A DNA stretch of 64,000 nucleotides from Epiperipatus broadwayi (lineage: Eukaryota > Onychophora > Udeonychophora > Euonychophora > Peripatidae): NCBI GenBank assembly GCA_028023455.1, contig JAQFVV010012531.1, positions 2,420,001-2,484,000 on the forward strand, read 5' to 3'. This document shows, piece after piece, positions 60,870-64,000 of the stretch (the stretch's first letter is position 1; each line of letters starts with the position of its first letter). The translations under genes and the position numbers were made by a program. The notes below the pieces were generated by a model, which saw nothing but the letters and a program-made list of their open reading frames with translations, was not told where the DNA came from and did no database searches.

Positions 60870-61475
60870 TAAACAATTTATGAATTAACAAAGAGATGTA
60901 CTGAATAGATGACATTAAAATCCATTCAAATAATATTTGTACAGTTTTTTACAGATGGTATATAATGCATAAAATTAGATATACTAGAATTGAATTTTTG
61001 TAAGTAAAATGAGAGATGTGAAAACAATAAATTAATAGTATTGTATACTCTGCATATTTTTCTCATTTATACTGGTGGGATAGTTATTGATGGTATTTCA
61101 CTTGTAATCATATGTTGGACTACTTTTATCACCTAGAGTCAATTATTAAATGTTTTTGGAATAATTCAAAATATAAAATTTAAATATATTAAACTATTAG
61201 TAATAGCACACAGATTAATATACAACACATTTTGAGTAGTATTAGTATTCCCATTTCAGATGTGTCTGGCCTGACCAGTGATAGTTCTAATACGGGAAGC
61301 GAATCTGGGATTTTTAAATTCATGAATATAGAATTTAAATGGTTATTCTATGAAAGATAATCCTGAGCTCTTTATTAAGCAAATTTAATGAATTTTTTCC
61401 AAACATTATGAACTGTCACACTAATTAACTTTTGGAAATATCTACGTTATCAAGTAATCAGCTTATTTAAATTTT
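60870..61475. other. No firm feature
   Basis: AT-rich. GGGAAGCGAATCTGGGAT near 61297 is faintly tRNA-like, but no A box is paired with it. Confidence 0.35.
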
Positions 61476-61479
61476 CTTT

Positions 61480-61690
61480 TTTTCTCTGTTCAATATTTTT
61501 GTCTTTTTCCATTTAAACATATCTTCATTTGTACATGCATGGTCTGCTATTTTTGTTCTTTTCTTTTTATATCATTACTTGGTGCTCTTTTAATCATTTT
61601 TCAATGGGTCAACTGGTTTCACCAATATATATTTTTCCACATTCAAGTGATATTTCTTAAGTGCAGTTTTCATTCCATAACATTTTCAGT
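61480..61690 (-). pseudogene. Penelope-like GIY-YIG endonuclease remnant
   Basis: On the minus strand the sequence reads KIYIGETS (about 61633-61610), then a stop, PIEK, a stop and LKEHQ (about 61592-61578). This fits the core of the GIY-YIG endonuclease attached to Penelope-like reverse transcriptases, where YIGETGR is followed by P-I-x-x-R-L-K-E-H. At least three in-frame stops show it is dead. No reverse-transcriptase part was found upstream before the hAT element at 61895, which may have separated it. Confidence 0.6.
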
Positions 61691-61894
61691 TTGAATTTTG
61701 TAGTACACTATAACTTTTGAAAGTTGTTTTAATATTATAGTGGTTGCAAATTTTCTGTCTATTATCAATGATATACTGTAGAGCTGCTAACTTCTATTTC
61801 ATTCCAAGCCTCTCTCATGTACAATTATTTATAGCATATAACAGCTTACTTTATTGATAAGTATTGATTAGAATAGAACATACATTGTTTATTG

Positions 61895-63309
61895 CAGTGG
61901 TCTTCAATCTTTTCACACCTGTGGACCAGCAAAAATAAGGATAAGATTTCACGGACTGGCAGAAGTTTACAGATGTAACCTGCTTAGCCTCAGATAAGCA
62001 TAATTGTTATAACTGACCAAAACAGCACACTAGTTATTGTGTGTATTGTAATGTCGTTGCTTACCTTTTCATGCTGAACACAGAAAACAGTACAATAACA
62101 ATCGTTCTCATTAATGTGCTTGCATTTCTATGTTTATTATTTCATTGTTAAAACATGCAAGAATAAAATGTTATTCACCTGAATGTTGGGAAATATCATA
62201 GCTAATATAATTACATGGCAATGATTATGATAAATTTAATATCTGTATTTAATATTAAATATATAAGATGGTTATATATATATATGGAGTTTGTCTTTTG
62301 ATATTAGTAAGGGCAAAATAGAAATCACATAATTAAAATCACCATACAGCCCCCAAAAAATTCACCGTATTTTAAATCTGAAAAAATAAAATGAAACGTG
62401 TAAAAGTCTGAAGTTTTGATGTTATTGTAATTTTTTTTTTGTGTGCTGGTGTGTTGAAAGGATCAAAAAATGTAATTAATAGGAAAAGTTTTTTAAAAAA
62501 ATTATGTTTTTATTTTTTAAAAAAGGTAACAGAAATTGTTTTTAAAAATAAAAGTTTTAGTATATTAGTGGTGTACAAATAAAGACAAAAAAAATATTGC
62601 CTTATAGGCCCAAAAAAAAGTGGGAGTATTTTTAAATAATAAAAAAAAGAAAATGAAACTTGAAAAAGTCAAAAGTTTTGATCTTATTTTAATTTGGGGT
62701 TGGGGGATGGTGGATTGAGAAATACTTTGTAAAAGTTAGAGACAGAAGTTATTTTTTGGTTTTTATTTTTAAAAAAAGGTAAAAAAAAATGATTTCAAAA
62801 ATAAAAGTTAAAGCCAAAAAAAAAAAAAAACAAAACACTAAAAATGAAATATTGTATTAACAGAGGGAGTAGAAAAAATTTAAGAGATCAAAAAAAGTCA
62901 CCATATTTTTAAAATTGTGGCCCGGTAATGTTGCATTTTATTGTTTTAACACATAAACAATGCCGACAAGCGGCTGTGATTGGCTATCAAAAGACAACTG
63001 GAGTTTGTATAATAAAAAACTTTTTTTTTTTTTAATTTTGAATTTTTCTAAAAAAATAATAAAAAATTTAATTCTACCTCTCCATAAACATCTGTGATAA
63101 ATAGAAAAATTAATTTATGGATGATTGATTAGATTTCATTTTTGTTGTTTCTTTTTTTTTAACCGGGTAAAAATGCGACAAAAAATAAATAAAAACTGTT
63201 TATATTAATTAAAAGTTTAAAATCTTATTATTCTGTTATTACTAACTTTCTTGCCAGTCTAGTGCGGCCCGGCAGAAAACTTCTGCGGACCGGTGGTTGA
63301 AGATCACTG
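61895..63309. mobile_element. Non-autonomous hAT transposon, 1.4 kb, with perfect 8-bp target duplication
   Basis: Ends CAGTGGTCTTCAATCTTTTC (left) and CGGTGGTTGAAGATCACTG (right) are terminal inverted repeats of hAT type. The 8-bp duplication GTTTATTG is perfect (61887-61894 and 63310-63317). Subterminal regions also pair (CACGGACTGGCAGAAG near 61951 with CTTCTGCGGACCGG near 63280). The interior has no transposase frame. It contains a repeated block: GAAAC-TGTAAAAGTC-AGTTTTGAT near 62390 and GAAACTTGAAAAAGTCAAAAG near 62655, each followed by T-rich sequence and an AAAAAGGTAA motif, so a unit of roughly 250 bp is duplicated. Confidence 0.9.
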
Positions 63310-63317
63310 GTTTATTG

Positions 63318-64000
63318 AACTGTAAGTGTTCAGTAATCTTCAACATCCACATGTATATAACACATACACTTCTTTATATGAATAGTGTGCATATATAAAT
63401 TAAGATTATATATAAACAAAATTTAAAAAAATAATAATATAGTTATTAATAATAAATTGAAAGAACATACTTATATATATATTATTGGCTGTGTATTCAC
63501 TCATATATTTACTGAAGCCATAAGAATAAGGAAAAACAACTAATAATTGTGTTTTTATTTTTAAAATAAAATAAATATTGAAATGTCTGCCTTTCATCTG
63601 TATTAAATATACTCTAGGCAATATACTTTTTTTTTCCCAATAACTTTTTCCACTTATAGAAATATTAGTGGTCTTGTTATCAAAAAATTAGAATTTCTTT
63701 AATTAATTTGACATTTTAAAATTAGTATCAACTTTTTAATTCATTCCAAAATTTTTTAAAACTTTATGCTCAGAAAATATTTTATTAAACAAAATACTGC
63801 ACATCAAGTTCAAAAAGGATAATAAAGGAAAAATGGCATGTATGTGCTTTCAAAATAAACCATATTTTTTTAATTAATATATATAATTATGTACAGGCAC
63901 TCAGAGACAGAAAAATGACCACTGGCATGTTGTAAAATTTATTTGCAAATTTTACTTCTAAATGTGATTGTGTATATATTTAAGAAGAAAAAATATCTGC
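63318..64000. other. AT-rich sequence, no gene
   Basis: The 71-codon minus frame at 63621-63406 is hydrophobic and AT-biased with no motif. Nothing else was seen to the window end. Confidence 0.45.

Noticed and set aside
61255-61320. Possible tRNA-like sequence (GGGAAGCGAATCTGGGAT)
   Set aside because: Only a partial B box; no A box or cloverleaf.

Overview
The window is AT-rich (mostly A/T tracts and TATA or CA microsatellites), has no prokaryotic gene packing, and carries short exons with GT-AG introns of 6.5-7 kb. It also holds non-LTR, Gypsy-type LTR, Penelope-like, pogo-like and hAT transposon remains. This is animal nuclear DNA, most likely from an invertebrate with a large repeat-rich genome. 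I cannot name the species. Some SINE heads and tails remind me of mollusc repeats, but that is recollection and not evidence from a search. A 500-base run of N (57241-57740) marks an assembly gap.

One host gene is supported. It is on the minus strand and only its 3' end lies in the window: exons at 60207-60088, 53103-52973 and 46434-46396, with a weaker candidate at 60864-60774. Splice sites and reading phases agree across all three exons. The peptide is a tyrosine-motif tail with two ITAM-spaced tyrosine pairs, one per exon, and a last tyrosine in the terminal exon. It looks like the cytoplasmic tail of a phagocytic or immune-type signalling receptor (Draper/MEGF10-like is one option). The region 46.4-60.2 kb is therefore intron, filled with fold-back elements.

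Layout: 1-1 kb AT-rich with a diverged duplication. 1.0-3.65 kb decayed APE-type LINE (-). 6.4-6.8 kb MITE. 8.4-9.7 kb pogo-like fragment, SINE-like repeat and a second LINE 3' end (+). 10.2 kb SINE. 11.1-12.9 kb two more LINE 3' ends (-). 13-13.7 kb cluster of the SINE-like family. 16.1-17.4 kb RTE-like LINE 3' end and two tRNA-like SINE heads (-). 19.5 and 21.4 kb further copies of the SINE-like family. 21.5-25.2 kb internally deleted Gypsy element with a fold-back element in its 3' LTR. 25.6-26 kb RTE fragment. 26.9-37.7 kb a 10.8-kb LTR retrotransposon with LTRs of about 2.4 kb, ATAC target duplication, gag remnants and no visible pol. 38.6-39.1 kb inverted-repeat element. 42.7-43.0 kb hAT MITE. 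46.4-60.9 kb the host gene with intronic palindromes at 47.9, 50.9 and 56.6 kb. 61.5 kb Penelope-like GIY-YIG remnant. 61.9-63.3 kb non-autonomous hAT element with a perfect 8-bp target duplication.

No bacterial-type operons, CRISPR arrays or intact transposase genes were seen. Almost all long open frames are chance frames in AT-rich DNA or pieces of decayed transposons.
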